DNA from: JACKII01 sp963807085
Lineage (GTDB): Bacteria > Pseudomonadota > Alphaproteobacteria > Bin95
Direction: 5' to 3'
Length of the DNA: 64,000 nucleotides
Assembly (NCBI GenBank): GCA_963807085.1
Contig: CAWEBB010000046.1
Coordinates: 1-64,000, forward strand
Numbering within the stretch: position 1 is the stretch's first letter; every line of letters begins with the position of its first letter. The notes below the pieces were generated by a model. The model was not told the origin of the DNA. It saw only the letters and a list, made by a program, of their open reading frames with translations, and did not search any database. Below are positions 41,363-50,729 of the stretch, one piece after another. A program made the translations under genes and the position numbers.

Positions 41363-42436
41363 ATGAGCAACACAACCAGCACCGTCGCCAGCCGGGCGGG
41401 CGTGGATGACGCTTGGCTCGCCAAGCGGGTCGAGGACGTTCTGGAGCCGGACCTGCCCATCTGCGATCCGCACCATCACCTGTGGGATTTCCCGGCGCAC
41501 CGCTATCTGCTCGACCAATTGCGCGCCGATACGGAGGACGGACACAACGTCGTCTCCACCGTGTTTATCGAATGCACCGCGTTCTACCGCGCACACGGGC
41601 CGGAGCACCTGAAACCCGTCGGCGAGGTGGAGTTCGTCAATGGCGTCGCCGCCATGACCGCCAGCGGCCGCTACGGGGAGGCCCGGCCCTGCGCCGCCAT
41701 CGTCGGCCGGGCGGATCTGAACATGGGCGAAGCAAAAGTGCGGGAGCTGCTGGAAGCCGAAGTGCTGGCCGGCGGCGGGCGTAACGGTGGCGAGGGCCGG
41801 TTCAAGGGCATCCGCCACGCGGCCGGCTGGGACCCGGCGCCCGAAGTCCACAACTCGCACACCAACCCGCCGGAGCATCTCTACGAAGACGCCACGTTCC
41901 GCGAGGGCTTCAAGGTTCTCTCGAACATGAACCTGACCTTCGACGCCTGGCTCTATCACCCGCAATTGCCGGACGTGGCTGCGCTCGCCGCCGCCTTTCC
42001 GGATGCGAAGATCGTGCTGGACCATTGCGGTGGCCCCCTGGGCGTCGGACCGTATGCAGGCAAACAGGACGACTATTTCACCGAATGGCAGCAGAACATC
42101 CGTGCCATCGCGGCGGCCTCGCCGAACATTTATGTAAAGCTCGGCGGTATCGGCATGAAGGTGAACGGCCGCAATTTCCACGAACAGCCGGAACCGCCGT
42201 CGAGCACGCATCTGGCCGATGTCTGGCGGCCCTGGATCGAGACCTGCATCGAGGCGTTCGGCCCGGAGCGGTCGATGTTCGAGAGCAACTTCCCCGTGGA
42301 CAAAGTCTCGGGCAGCTACCGCACCTACTGGAACGCCTTCAAGCGCATCGCGTCAGGCGCCAGCGACAACGAGAAGCGCTGGCTGTTCCACGATACCGCC
42401 TGCACGTTTTACGGGCTGGAAACTGTGGAAAAGTGA
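41363..42436 (+). CDS. Amidohydrolase family protein (COG3618-like)
   Basis: A 357-residue TIM-barrel hydrolase. The N-terminal metal motif is CDPHHHLWDFP, followed by KGIRHAAGWDP, IVLDHCGGPLG and FESNFPVDK, the pattern of COG3618 (2-pyrone-4,6-dicarboxylate lactonase-like). These enzymes hydrolyse lactones or amides in aromatic and sugar breakdown. It sits two bases before an acyl-CoA ligase, so the two are probably one operon, which suggests an aromatic or fatty-acid-like product activated with CoA. Confidence 0.85.
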   Translation: MSNTTSTVASRAGVDDAWLAKRVEDVLEPDLPICDPHHHLWDFPAHRYLLDQLRADTEDGHNVVSTVFIECTAFYRAHGPEHLKPVGEVEFVNGVAAMTASGRYGEARPCAAIVGRADLNMGEAKVRELLEAEVLAGGGRNGGEGRFKGIRHAAGWDPAPEVHNSHTNPPEHLYEDATFREGFKVLSNMNLTFDAWLYHPQLPDVAALAAAFPDAKIVLDHCGGPLGVGPYAGKQDDYFTEWQQNIRAIAAASPNIYVKLGGIGMKVNGRNFHEQPEPPSSTHLADVWRPWIETCIEAFGPERSMFESNFPVDKVSGSYRTYWNAFKRIASGASDNEKRWLFHDTACTFYGLETVEK

Positions 42437-42438
42437 CG

Positions 42439-43953
42439 ATGCTGGCCTTTGACTGGATCGCCAAGCACGCCCAAGGGCAGCCAGACGCGCCGGCAATGCA
42501 CGACCTGCTCTCTGGTCGCCGTTACACCTACGCCGAGATGCACGACCGGGTGGACCGGGCCGCGCTGTTCCTGCATGAGCGGTGTGGCGTCTCGAAGGGT
42601 GAGCGCATTGCACTGTTGATGCACAACTCATCCGACATGGTGGAGCTGATCTTCGCCGCCTGGCGCTGCGGCGCGATCTGCGTGCCCATTAATTGGCGGC
42701 TGGCGGTGCCGGAAATCGCCTACATCATCGGCGACTGCCAGCCAAAGGCGCTGTTCCACACGACCGAGTTCAAGGAGAGCGCGGCCGAAGCGGTCGAGCA
42801 ATACGGCCAGCACGTCATGCTGGTGGAGGCTGCGGACGGCGCAAAGTGCCACTACGAGGGCGGGCTGAACGCCACTTACGGCAACGTGCCGGAACGGGAA
42901 CACCGCTTCGACGATCCTTGGGTGATCCTCTACACCAGCGGCACGACCGGCCGACCCAAGGGGGCGGTGATTACCTATGGCATGCAGTTCTTCAACGCCG
43001 TGAACTGCACCGTCGCGGTCGATATCACCCGGGCCAGCCACGGCCTGACCTCGCTGCCCCTGTTCCATGTCGGTGGGCTCTGTGTGTTCCTCTGCCCGAT
43101 CCTGCACGCGGGCGGCAACAACACGATCATGCACCAGTTCGACGCCCAGACCATGCTCGACCTGTTGACTGACCCGGATGTCGGCATCAGCCATATGATT
43201 GGCGTGCCGACCAACTTCCTGTTCATGACCCAGCTGCCGGATTTCGCCGACGCCGACTTCGGGCGCGTCCAAAGCATGACCGTCGGCGGCGCCGCGCCAC
43301 CGTCCGCACTGCTGGAGACCTATGCCGGCAAGGGCTGTTTGCTGGAGCATGTCTGGGGCATGACCGAGACGACTTCGCTCGGCTCCGCGGTGCCGAAAAG
43401 CATGGCCACTGCCAAAATCGGCTCCTGCGGCCTGCCGGCCCTGCATGTGGAGTTAAAGGTCGTCAGCGAGGACGGCAACGACCTGCCGCCCGGCGAGACC
43501 GGCGAATTGTTGATCCGTGGGCCGACCGTGATCGACAGCTACTGGCAGTTGCCGGAAGCGACCGCCCAGGCGTTTCTGCCCGGCGGCTGGTTCAAGACCG
43601 GCGACGCGGCCCGCATGGATGAGGACGGCTACTACTACATCGTCGACCGCTGGAAAGACATGTACATCTCGGGCGGCGAAAACGTCTATCCGGCGGAGGT
43701 GGAGGACGCGCTCTTTCGCCTGAACGGCGTGGCCGAGGCCGCGGTGATAGGCGTGCCGAACCAGCGCTGGGGCGAGGTTGGCCGCGCCTTTATCGTGCAG
43801 GAACCGGGCGCGGATCTCTCCGAAGACGGGATTATCGCGTATTGCAGAGAACAGCTTGCGCACTACAAGGCTCCGAAAAGCGTTCGCTTTGTCGATGAGC
43901 TGCCGCACAATGCCACCGGCAAAGTGACCAAGCATCTACTGCCGCGGGATTGA
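42439..43953 (+). CDS. Acyl-CoA synthetase (class I adenylate-forming)
   Basis: A 504-residue AMP-forming ligase that joins a carboxylic acid to CoA. Motifs in order: ILYTSGTTGRPKGAVI near residue 165, VWGMTETTSLG, the hinge region GGWFKTGDAARMDEDGYYY with IVDRWKDMYISGGENVYP, and the catalytic Lys in NATGKVTKHLL at the C terminus. ATG 42439 follows the amidohydrolase stop by two bases. Substrate probably a medium- or long-chain or aryl acid; not determinable here. Confidence 0.92.
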   Translation: MLAFDWIAKHAQGQPDAPAMHDLLSGRRYTYAEMHDRVDRAALFLHERCGVSKGERIALLMHNSSDMVELIFAAWRCGAICVPINWRLAVPEIAYIIGDCQPKALFHTTEFKESAAEAVEQYGQHVMLVEAADGAKCHYEGGLNATYGNVPEREHRFDDPWVILYTSGTTGRPKGAVITYGMQFFNAVNCTVAVDITRASHGLTSLPLFHVGGLCVFLCPILHAGGNNTIMHQFDAQTMLDLLTDPDVGISHMIGVPTNFLFMTQLPDFADADFGRVQSMTVGGAAPPSALLETYAGKGCLLEHVWGMTETTSLGSAVPKSMATAKIGSCGLPALHVELKVVSEDGNDLPPGETGELLIRGPTVIDSYWQLPEATAQAFLPGGWFKTGDAARMDEDGYYYIVDRWKDMYISGGENVYPAEVEDALFRLNGVAEAAVIGVPNQRWGEVGRAFIVQEPGADLSEDGIIAYCREQLAHYKAPKSVRFVDELPHNATGKVTKHLLPRD

Positions 43954-43964
43954 ACGATTTCGCC

Positions 43965-43977
43965 GTCATTGCGAGCA
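43965..43977. repeat. Half copy of the REP-like palindrome
   Basis: CGTCATTGCGAGC at 43965-43977 matches the left arm of the palindrome at 18070-18163 over 12 bases and continues as AAAACGAAGAA. No right arm follows; the ribosome site of the next gene lies 30 bases on. Confidence 0.5.
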
Positions 43978-44016
43978 AAACGAAGAACGACAGCTCCCAA
44001 CAGAGAGGAAACCCTC

Positions 44017-44853
44017 ATGAAAATCGGCGCCTTTATGTTCGCCACGGACTACAATATCGATATCGTCGAACTGGCGACGGCGATGGAGGATCGGGGCTTG
44101 GAAAGCCTGTTCGTGCCGGAGCACACGCATATTCCGGCCTCGCGCCTCACGCCGTTTCCGAGCGGCGGCGATCTGCCCAAGAAATACATCCATACCCACG
44201 ACCCGCTGGTCTCGCTGTCCTTTGCCGCGGCGGCGACCAAGAACCTGAAGATCGGCACGGGCATCTGCCTGGTGCCGCAGCACGACCCTATCGTGCTGGC
44301 CAAGGGCATCGCCTCGCTCGACATGCTATCGGGCGGGCGCTTCATCTTCGGCATCGGCGGCGGCTGGAATGTGGACGAAATGGAAAATCACGGCGCCACC
44401 TACGAAACCCGCTTTGCCATGCTGCGCGAGAACATTCTGGCGATGAAGGAAATCTGGACGGAGGACACGGCCAGCTTCCAGGGGCAATATGTGGAATTCG
44501 ACAAGATCTGGTCCTACCCGAAGCCGGTGCAGGAGCCGCACCCGCCGATCCTGCTGGGCGGCGAGACCGACCATACGCTGCGCCGGGTGGTGGATTTCTG
44601 CGACGGCTGGTTCCCGCGCGCCGGCGCGAACTTCGATCCGCACGAAATGATGAGCCGCCTGCGCAAACATGCCGACGGCGTGGGCCGCGACATGAGTACT
44701 CTGCAGGTCAGCGTTTTCCGCGCGCCGGCAGACAAGGCTGTGCTTGACAATATGCGCCAACAGGGCATGGACCGGGCCCTGCTGGAAATTCCGGACACCG
44801 GCCGCGACGAGGTGCTGAAGCTGCTGGACGACTACGCCAAACTGCTGGGGTAG
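44017..44853 (+). CDS. LLM class F420-dependent oxidoreductase
   Basis: A 278-residue luciferase-like TIM-barrel oxidoreductase using flavin or F420. It has LFVPEHTHIPASR at the N terminus and GRFIFGIGGGWNVDEM, the family's central signature, then PHPPILLGGE. ATG 44017 is preceded by GAGAGGAAA. It matches the TIGR03619-like group common in proteobacteria and actinobacteria; cofactor in this organism is uncertain. It follows the acyl-CoA ligase in the same direction, with 63 bases between. Confidence 0.87.
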   Translation: MKIGAFMFATDYNIDIVELATAMEDRGLESLFVPEHTHIPASRLTPFPSGGDLPKKYIHTHDPLVSLSFAAAATKNLKIGTGICLVPQHDPIVLAKGIASLDMLSGGRFIFGIGGGWNVDEMENHGATYETRFAMLRENILAMKEIWTEDTASFQGQYVEFDKIWSYPKPVQEPHPPILLGGETDHTLRRVVDFCDGWFPRAGANFDPHEMMSRLRKHADGVGRDMSTLQVSVFRAPADKAVLDNMRQQGMDRALLEIPDTGRDEVLKLLDDYAKLLG

Positions 44854-44884
44854 AACGGCCTCTCGGCGCATAAGCCATGGCGCG

Positions 44885-46577
44885 TCACATCCGGGGCCGC
44901 TCCGGCCAGTAGCGGATGCCGGCGCGGGCGTTGCCGCCGCCGATGCCGACCGCCGCGCCGTCGGCCCGCCAGCAGGCCGCGCCCGTCAGCGTGCCGTCGT
45001 CCGCGATCGCGATGCCGTTCATGCCGGCGCCGATGCAGGGCGACGGCGCCACGGCGTGCCCCAGCGCCTTCAGCCCGGCCATGGCCGCATCGCCGTAGCG
45101 TTTTTCAACCTCCACCGATTCGCCCTGGGTCCAGACCCGGGGCGCTTCCATCGCTTCCTGCAGGCTCATGCCGTGCTCCAGCAGGTTCACCAGCGCCTGC
45201 ATGGCCGACGGGAAAATGCGCAGGCCGCCGACCACGCCCAGGGCATAGCGCACCCGGCCGTCCCGGCAGGCCATCATCGGGGCCATGCTGGTCGTCACCC
45301 GCTTGCCCGGCTCGATGGAGTTGGCCCGGCCCGGGTGCGGGTCGAACAGGTTCATATAGTTGTTCGCGATGATGCCCGTGCCGGGGATGATGAAGCGCGC
45401 GCCGAACAGGTTGTTGATGGTCTGGGTCGTCGCCACCACCCAGCCGTCCGCGTCCGCCGCGGTCATATGGGTGGTGTGGTTACCCTCATGCGTGGCGACG
45501 CCGGGCCCCCATGCCTGCGCCGCATCCATGCGGATCTGGCCGCGGCGGTCGGCGGCATAGGCTGGGTCCAGCAGTTGCGCGACCGGCACGTCGACAAACG
45601 CGGGATCGGCGGTCGAGGCCATCCGGTCGGCAAAGGCGATCTTCAGCGCCTCCAGCAGCAGATGCGTCGCCTCGACCGAGCCGAAGCCCATGCCGGCCAG
45701 GTCGAACTCTTCCAGGATTTGCAGCATCTGGCTGACATGCACACCGCTGGAGGCGGGCGGCGGCGGGCCGATTATTTGATAGCCGCGATAGGCGCCGCGA
45801 ATGGGCTCTCGTTGCATGGGCGCGCACTCCAACAGGTCGGCGGACGCGACGACGCCGCCAACCGCGGCCATGTGGTCGGTCAGCGCCGCGCCGATGGGGC
45901 CATCGTAAAACGCAGCGATGCCTTCGGCCGCGATCGTGCGCAGCGTCTCGGCATAGTCCCCCTGCACCACCCGGTGCCCCGCCTTCAGCGGCGCGCCCTC
46001 TGGCAGGTAAAGTGCGCTCGAGGTGCGGACAGGTGGCCAAGTCGTCCTTCACCTCGTCCACACATTCGGCGAGGTAGGAGGTGGCCGCAAAGCCGCGGGA
46101 GGCGTGGCGTATTGCCGGCTCCAGCACATCTGCCAGCGGCAGGCGGCCGAACAGCGTCAGCGCCTCGGCCCACCCCGCCAGCCCGCCCGGCGTCGCCATC
46201 GCCAGCGGGCCGGCCGTGTTCTTGCGGCCCACTGTCTCCAGGCGGCGGTCGGGGGTGTCCGCCACGGGCTCGAACATGTCCGGCGATGCTGCCAGCGGCG
46301 CTTTCGACTGATTGTCGATGATGACGTGTTCGCCTTGCGGCGTGCGGATATGAAAGATGCCGCCGCCGGAGAAGCCTACCATCATCGGCTCCACCACGCT
46401 CAGCGCGAACAGGGTGGCGACCGCGGCATCGACAGCGTTGCCGCCCGCCGCCAGCATCTCCGCCCCCGCCATGGCGCCCAGCGGGTTGTTCGCCGTCACC
46501 ATGCCCCTGGAGCCGGTGGCCGGGCGCTTTTCACAGTCGAAGACAACGCTCGCACGCTCGCGCCAATTTCGGGACAT
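44885..46577 (-). pseudogene. ggt: Gamma-glutamyltransferase, one frameshift
   Basis: Both halves of a gamma-glutamyltransferase are present, in two frames. The N-terminal part starts at ATG 46577 (MSRNWRERASVVF) and includes GMVTANNPLGAMAGAEML and GFSGGGIFHI. The frame breaks at 46009-46011, where TTT in place of TT would restore HLERTYLPEGAPLKAG. The C-terminal part has EGNHTTHMTAADADG with the nucleophilic Thr, and ANSIEPGKRVTTSMAP. All catalytic residues are intact, so this may be a functional gene with one extra base in the sequence. The enzyme hydrolyses glutathione-type gamma-glutamyl bonds, normally in the periplasm, though I see no strong signal peptide. Confidence 0.8.
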
Positions 46578-46820
46578 CAGGCTGTTTCCTTTCTGCGGGC
46601 AGTTGCCGTAATTATCTGCGGATAATTCGTGGGTTTTCATCCGCATCTGCGGTCCGGCCGAGCCTTTGGGTGGATTGGTCTACCGCTGAGATTAGCTGAT
46701 CCGCGAGCGAACGCCATCGGATTTCGCCGCACGACCGATGCCGCCGCATTGATCTCTGCGGTGCCGGTCAATAGCATCGGCCTTCAATCCACCCATCCAA
46801 TCGGATACTGGAATTTTCCC
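46578..46820. promoter_or_regulatory. Divergent intergenic region with an 11-bp inverted repeat
   Basis: 243 bases between two divergent genes. TGGGTGGATTG at 46667-46677 is exactly complementary to CAATCCACCCA at 46785-46795, 107 bases apart. Such spaced arms could be paired operator sites for a shared regulator or simply chance. No regulator gene is adjacent and I see no clear promoter boxes. Confidence 0.3.
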
Positions 46821-48029
46821 ATGGACGCTCACCTTTCCGCCGACGACCGCGCCTTCCGTGACGAGGTCGGCGCTTTCCTCCGCGAGAACCTGCCAGAATC
46901 ATATCCGCCGCCAGACCGAGCTGACCCCTTCCTATGTCTCGAAGGAGGACACGCAGACTTGGCACAAGATCCTCTACCAAAAGGGCTGGATCGCGCCCAA
47001 CTGGCCGGTGGAGCTGGGCGGCACCGGCTGGACGCCGATGCAGAAGCACATCTTCGACGAAGAGTACCAGGCCGCCGGTGCCCCGCGGCTCAGCCCCTTC
47101 GGTCTGATGATGGTCGGGCCGGTCATCTATACCTTCGGCACCGAGGAGCAGAAGCAAGAGCATCTGGAGCCGATCCTTGCCTGTGACCGGTTTTGGTGCC
47201 AGGGCTATTCCGAGCCGGGGGCCGGCTCGGACCTGGCCTCGCTCCGCACCCGCGCCGACCGGGACGGCGACCATTACATCGTGAATGGTTCCAAAGATCT
47301 GGACCAGCCACGCCCACCACGCCGACTGGATCTTCGCCCTGGTGCGCACGGACCAGAAGGCCAAAAAGCGGCAGGAGGGTATCAGCTTCCTGTTGATCGA
47401 TTTGAACACACCGGGCATCGAACGCCGCCCGATCATTTCGATGGACGGCGGCCATTACCTGAACGAGGTGTTCTTCACGGATGTAAAGGTGCCGGTCTCC
47501 AACCGGATCGGCGAGGAAAACAAGGGCTGGACCTACGCCAAGTTCCTGCTGGGCAACGAGCGCACCGGCATCGCCGGCGTCGGCAAGTCCCACAAAAAAA
47601 TCGAGCGCATTCTTGAAGCCGCCGAACAGGAGAGCGACGGCAACGGCGGCCGCCTTGCAGACGATCCCGGCTTCCGCGCCCGCCTCGGCAGCCATCTCGG
47701 CCAAGCTGGATGCGCTGGAGACCACCAACCTCCGCATGCTGGCGCGCGAGGCGGCGGGCCAGCAGGTCGGCCCTGAAGCCTCGCTCCTGAAGATCAACGG
47801 CACCGAGATCGAGCAGGCGCTGAACGAGCTTTTCATGGAGGCTCTCGGCAACTACGCCCAGCCCTATCAGCCGGAAGCCCTGCGTATCGATGTTAACTCC
47901 GGCATTGTCGGGCCCGAGCATGGCCGCGGCGTGATGACCGAGCATCTGCTTCGCCGCGCCTCCTCGATCTATGGGGGCACCAATGAGGTGCAGCGGGACA
48001 TCATCGCCAAGCGGGTGCTGGGCCTCTAA
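46821..48029 (+). pseudogene. Acyl-CoA dehydrogenase, three frameshifts
   Basis: A full-length acyl-CoA dehydrogenase spread over three frames. It begins at ATG 46821 (MDAHLSADDRAFRDEVG), continues with KGWIAPNWPVELGGTGW, the FAD/substrate motif CQGYSEPGAGSDLASLRT, then GWTYAKFLLGNERTG and ends with the family signature SSIYGGTNEVQRDIIAKRVLGL. Breaks occur near 46897, 47293 and 47687; each is repaired by removing a single base from a short run (AA, AAA, GG). Because every domain is preserved, sequence error is as likely as decay. The enzyme would catalyse the first step of beta-oxidation, fitting the nearby acyl-CoA ligase. Confidence 0.82.
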
Positions 48030-48065
48030 CGGCACCTATTGTACCGTCCTCCAGGAGCGCCGGCC

Positions 48066-49388
48066 ATGACCGACATGACGCTTGACGACCGGATCATCGC
48101 GGTATTCGACGCCCTGGGCATCCGGCGCGCGCATATCGCAACCCAACTTCCCGGCGACATCGCCGGGCTGGTTGAAGGCCACCCGGACCGGCTGGCGGGT
48201 GTGGCCCTGGTCGCGCCGTCGCGGTTGGAGCCGGCCCGCTTTCGGGGCCTGGGCACGAAGCTGCTCTACATAACGCCGGACGGCGGAATGCTGGCAAGGA
48301 CGGCGGCGCGCTGCCTGCCGCAACTGCCGGAAGCGACGGTCGAGCGGTTGAGCGGATATTCCGCGGAAAGCTGGGATGACATCGGCGTCGAGCGGCCGGA
48401 CCTTCCCGATATCCTCGCCCATCATTTGTCTGCGATGAGCGAGGCGGACGCGGGTTCCGAGGTGGACGCGGGCCGCGGCGAAGAGCAGAGCGGCGAGGTG
48501 GCGGGCATCCGCTACCGCGCCATGGGCTCCGGCCCGGTGCTGGTGGTGACCCCCATGGCGCTCGCCCCCTCACAATGGGAGCCGCTGCTGCCGGCGCTGG
48601 CGGAACGCTTCCGGGTGGTAGCGCTCGCCGGTCCCAAGCTCGGCATGCTTGCCCTGCTGGAGGAGCGGGCCGCGCTCGCCGACTGGCGGCGCATGTGTGC
48701 CAGCCTGTTCGACGATCTGGCGCTCCAACCCGGCGACAGAGTGCTGGATATAGGCTGCGGCTCGGGGGCCATCGCGCTGCAATTCGTGCGTCACACGGCC
48801 GGCGCCAATCCGCTGACGGCAATGGATCTCAGCCCCTACCTGCTGGGCGAAGCGCGCATCGCCGCGGCGAAGGCGGGCGCAGACATTGCGTTCGAGCAAG
48901 CCAGCGCCGAGTCCTTGCCCTTTCCGGACAACAGCTTCGATGCCGCCTACACCGTCACGGTGCTGGAGGAATGCGACGCAACCAAAGCATTGGCGGAACT
49001 GAGCCGCGTGGTCAAACCCGGCGGACGGGTTGCGGTGGTAGTGCGGGGAATCGATCTGCATGCCTGGTGGAACATGCCGATTGCGGATGACTTTCGGGCC
49101 AAGTTCTCCCTGCCCGCCAGTTCGGTCTCCGCAAAAGGCGTCGCCAGCGCCGCGCTCTATGACCTTTGCTTGGGAGCGGGACTTTTACCCTTGCGGATGG
49201 GTCCCTACACCGTCTCCAGCGAGCGCACGGACGGACCCGTGTTCGGACAGCCAGAAGCACACGCCCTCTCCCTCCTGTCGCCTGAAGAACAACAGGCTTA
49301 CCATGCCGCCAAGGCACGGGCCTTGGCTGACGGCACGCTGTTCATGACCCGAGGCCACCACTGCTTTGTTGGCCGCGTTCCTGAGTGA
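48066..49388 (+). CDS. Hydrolase-like / SAM methyltransferase hybrid protein
   Basis: A 440-residue protein of unusual make-up. Residues 1-130 resemble the middle of an alpha/beta hydrolase (AHIATQLPGDIAGLVE, LAGVALVAPSRLEP) but lack the nucleophile Ser. About 150-205 looks like a second hydrolase start (YRAMGSGPVLVVTPMALAPSQWEPLL). From about 220 it is a class I methyltransferase: GDRVLDIGCGSGAIAL, ESLPFPDNSFDAAYTVTVLEE, VVKPGGRVAVVV. CAGGAG lies eleven bases before ATG 48066. I believe similar proteins exist in other alphaproteobacteria but know of no assigned function. It follows the acyl-CoA dehydrogenase by 36 bases. Confidence 0.75.
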   Translation: MTDMTLDDRIIAVFDALGIRRAHIATQLPGDIAGLVEGHPDRLAGVALVAPSRLEPARFRGLGTKLLYITPDGGMLARTAARCLPQLPEATVERLSGYSAESWDDIGVERPDLPDILAHHLSAMSEADAGSEVDAGRGEEQSGEVAGIRYRAMGSGPVLVVTPMALAPSQWEPLLPALAERFRVVALAGPKLGMLALLEERAALADWRRMCASLFDDLALQPGDRVLDIGCGSGAIALQFVRHTAGANPLTAMDLSPYLLGEARIAAAKAGADIAFEQASAESLPFPDNSFDAAYTVTVLEECDATKALAELSRVVKPGGRVAVVVRGIDLHAWWNMPIADDFRAKFSLPASSVSAKGVASAALYDLCLGAGLLPLRMGPYTVSSERTDGPVFGQPEAHALSLLSPEEQQAYHAAKARALADGTLFMTRGHHCFVGRVPE

Positions 49389-49392
49389 AGCG

Positions 49393-50643
49393 TCACGAAT
49401 AGCGGCCAATGCTGAATGGAGCGAGGTCGATTGCCGGTTCCTGGCCGCTCACGAGTGCAGCGACATGTTTGCCGGTAATGGCGCCGCCGGTCAGGCCCAG
49501 ATGGCCGTGACCGAAGCCATAGACCACATTCCGGTGTTTGCCGGAGCGGCTGATCACCGGCAGCGAGTCCGGTGTCGCGGGTCGGTTGCCCATCCATGGC
49601 ACGTGCTCTGCCGTGTCCACGTTCCGGAAGATCTCGCTCGCATGGGTCAAGAGCTTATCCGCCCGTCCCCAGTTCGGCGCGGCGTTCAGCCCCGCGAACT
49701 CGACCGTGCCGGCAAGACGCAGGCCGGGCTCCATGGTCGTGCACATGAACTTGCGTTCGCCGAAACTGATCGGCCGGCTCGTCTCAAAACCCGGATGCGG
49801 CAGCAGCATGTGATAGCCGCGCTCGCTCTCCAGCGGAAACGGCTCGCGCAGATCGCCGGAAAGTTGGTGCGACCACGCCCCGGCCGTTACAATGAAATGG
49901 TCGAAAGGATGCCGTTCGCCCTCGTCGGTGATGAGAGCCTCGACGCCATCCGCGCCCGTCTCGAAGCGCGCGACCCTGGCCTTCAAATGTTCGCCGCCCC
50001 GCCGCATGACCGTGGCCGCCAGGCGCCGGCACAACTCACCCGGATTGATGCAATGAGTCCCGTCCGGATAGTAGGTTGCGTGCCGGAAAATCGGTGCCAG
50101 CGCCGGCTCCAACTGGTGCAACTCGTCCGGCCCCAGTTCTTCGACCCGGTGGCCGTGGGCGCGGGACAGGGCGCGGACCACGGCGTCGCCCTGGAACCCC
50201 TGCTCCGTCTCATAGACCGAGAGCGAGCCGGCCTGCTTCAGCAGATCGTCGGCGCCGGCGTCGCCCGTCAGTTCCAGATAGGCCTCGCGCGCCGGCCGGT
50301 GCAGATTTGCCAATGCGTTGGCCTGCGTTTCATAGTTCTTGGCGGCCTGCATGAACTTCATCAGCCAGGGGGCCGCTTTCGGCGCATAGCCAACCCGCAC
50401 CGCGAGCGGCCCCAACGGATCAAACATCCAGCGTGGCACTCGTTTCCAAATGCCGGGCAACGCCATCGGCGTGACCGAGTGGGCGGAGATTGCGCCCGCA
50501 TTGCCGAAGCTGGTCATGGTGCCGGGGTCTTCCGCGTCCACCAGCGTCACGCCATAGCCCGCTCGCTGCAAAAACGCCGCCGAACAAATGCCCACGATTC
50601 CCGCGCCGATGACCGCTACACTTTGCCGGGTCTCATCCGCCAT
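49393..50643 (-). CDS. FAD-dependent oxidoreductase, D-amino-acid dehydrogenase-like
   Basis: A 416-residue DadA-type DAO-fold flavoprotein. The N-terminal dinucleotide fold is VAVIGAGIVGICSAAFLQ followed by GVTLVDAEDPGTMTSFGNAG, a DadA signature; the C-terminal FAD motif is VVYGFGHGHLGLTGG. Such enzymes deaminate D-amino acids oxidatively and pass electrons to the respiratory chain. ATG 50643 is chosen because the flavin fold starts seven residues later. It is convergent with the methyltransferase gene (four bases apart) and divergent from the cyclase. Confidence 0.88.
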   Translation of the reverse strand: MADETRQSVAVIGAGIVGICSAAFLQRAGYGVTLVDAEDPGTMTSFGNAGAISAHSVTPMALPGIWKRVPRWMFDPLGPLAVRVGYAPKAAPWLMKFMQAAKNYETQANALANLHRPAREAYLELTGDAGADDLLKQAGSLSVYETEQGFQGDAVVRALSRAHGHRVEELGPDELHQLEPALAPIFRHATYYPDGTHCINPGELCRRLAATVMRRGGEHLKARVARFETGADGVEALITDEGERHPFDHFIVTAGAWSHQLSGDLREPFPLESERGYHMLLPHPGFETSRPISFGERKFMCTTMEPGLRLAGTVEFAGLNAAPNWGRADKLLTHASEIFRNVDTAEHVPWMGNRPATPDSLPVISRSGKHRNVVYGFGHGHLGLTGGAITGKHVAALVSGQEPAIDLAPFSIGRYS

Positions 50644-50729
50644 GCTGCTCACACCTTGATCCGAAAAGATTGAAACCGAGGATGCCACGGGCGAGACTGC
50701 ACCCAAAGTCCAAATCCGTGGAGGAAGCC

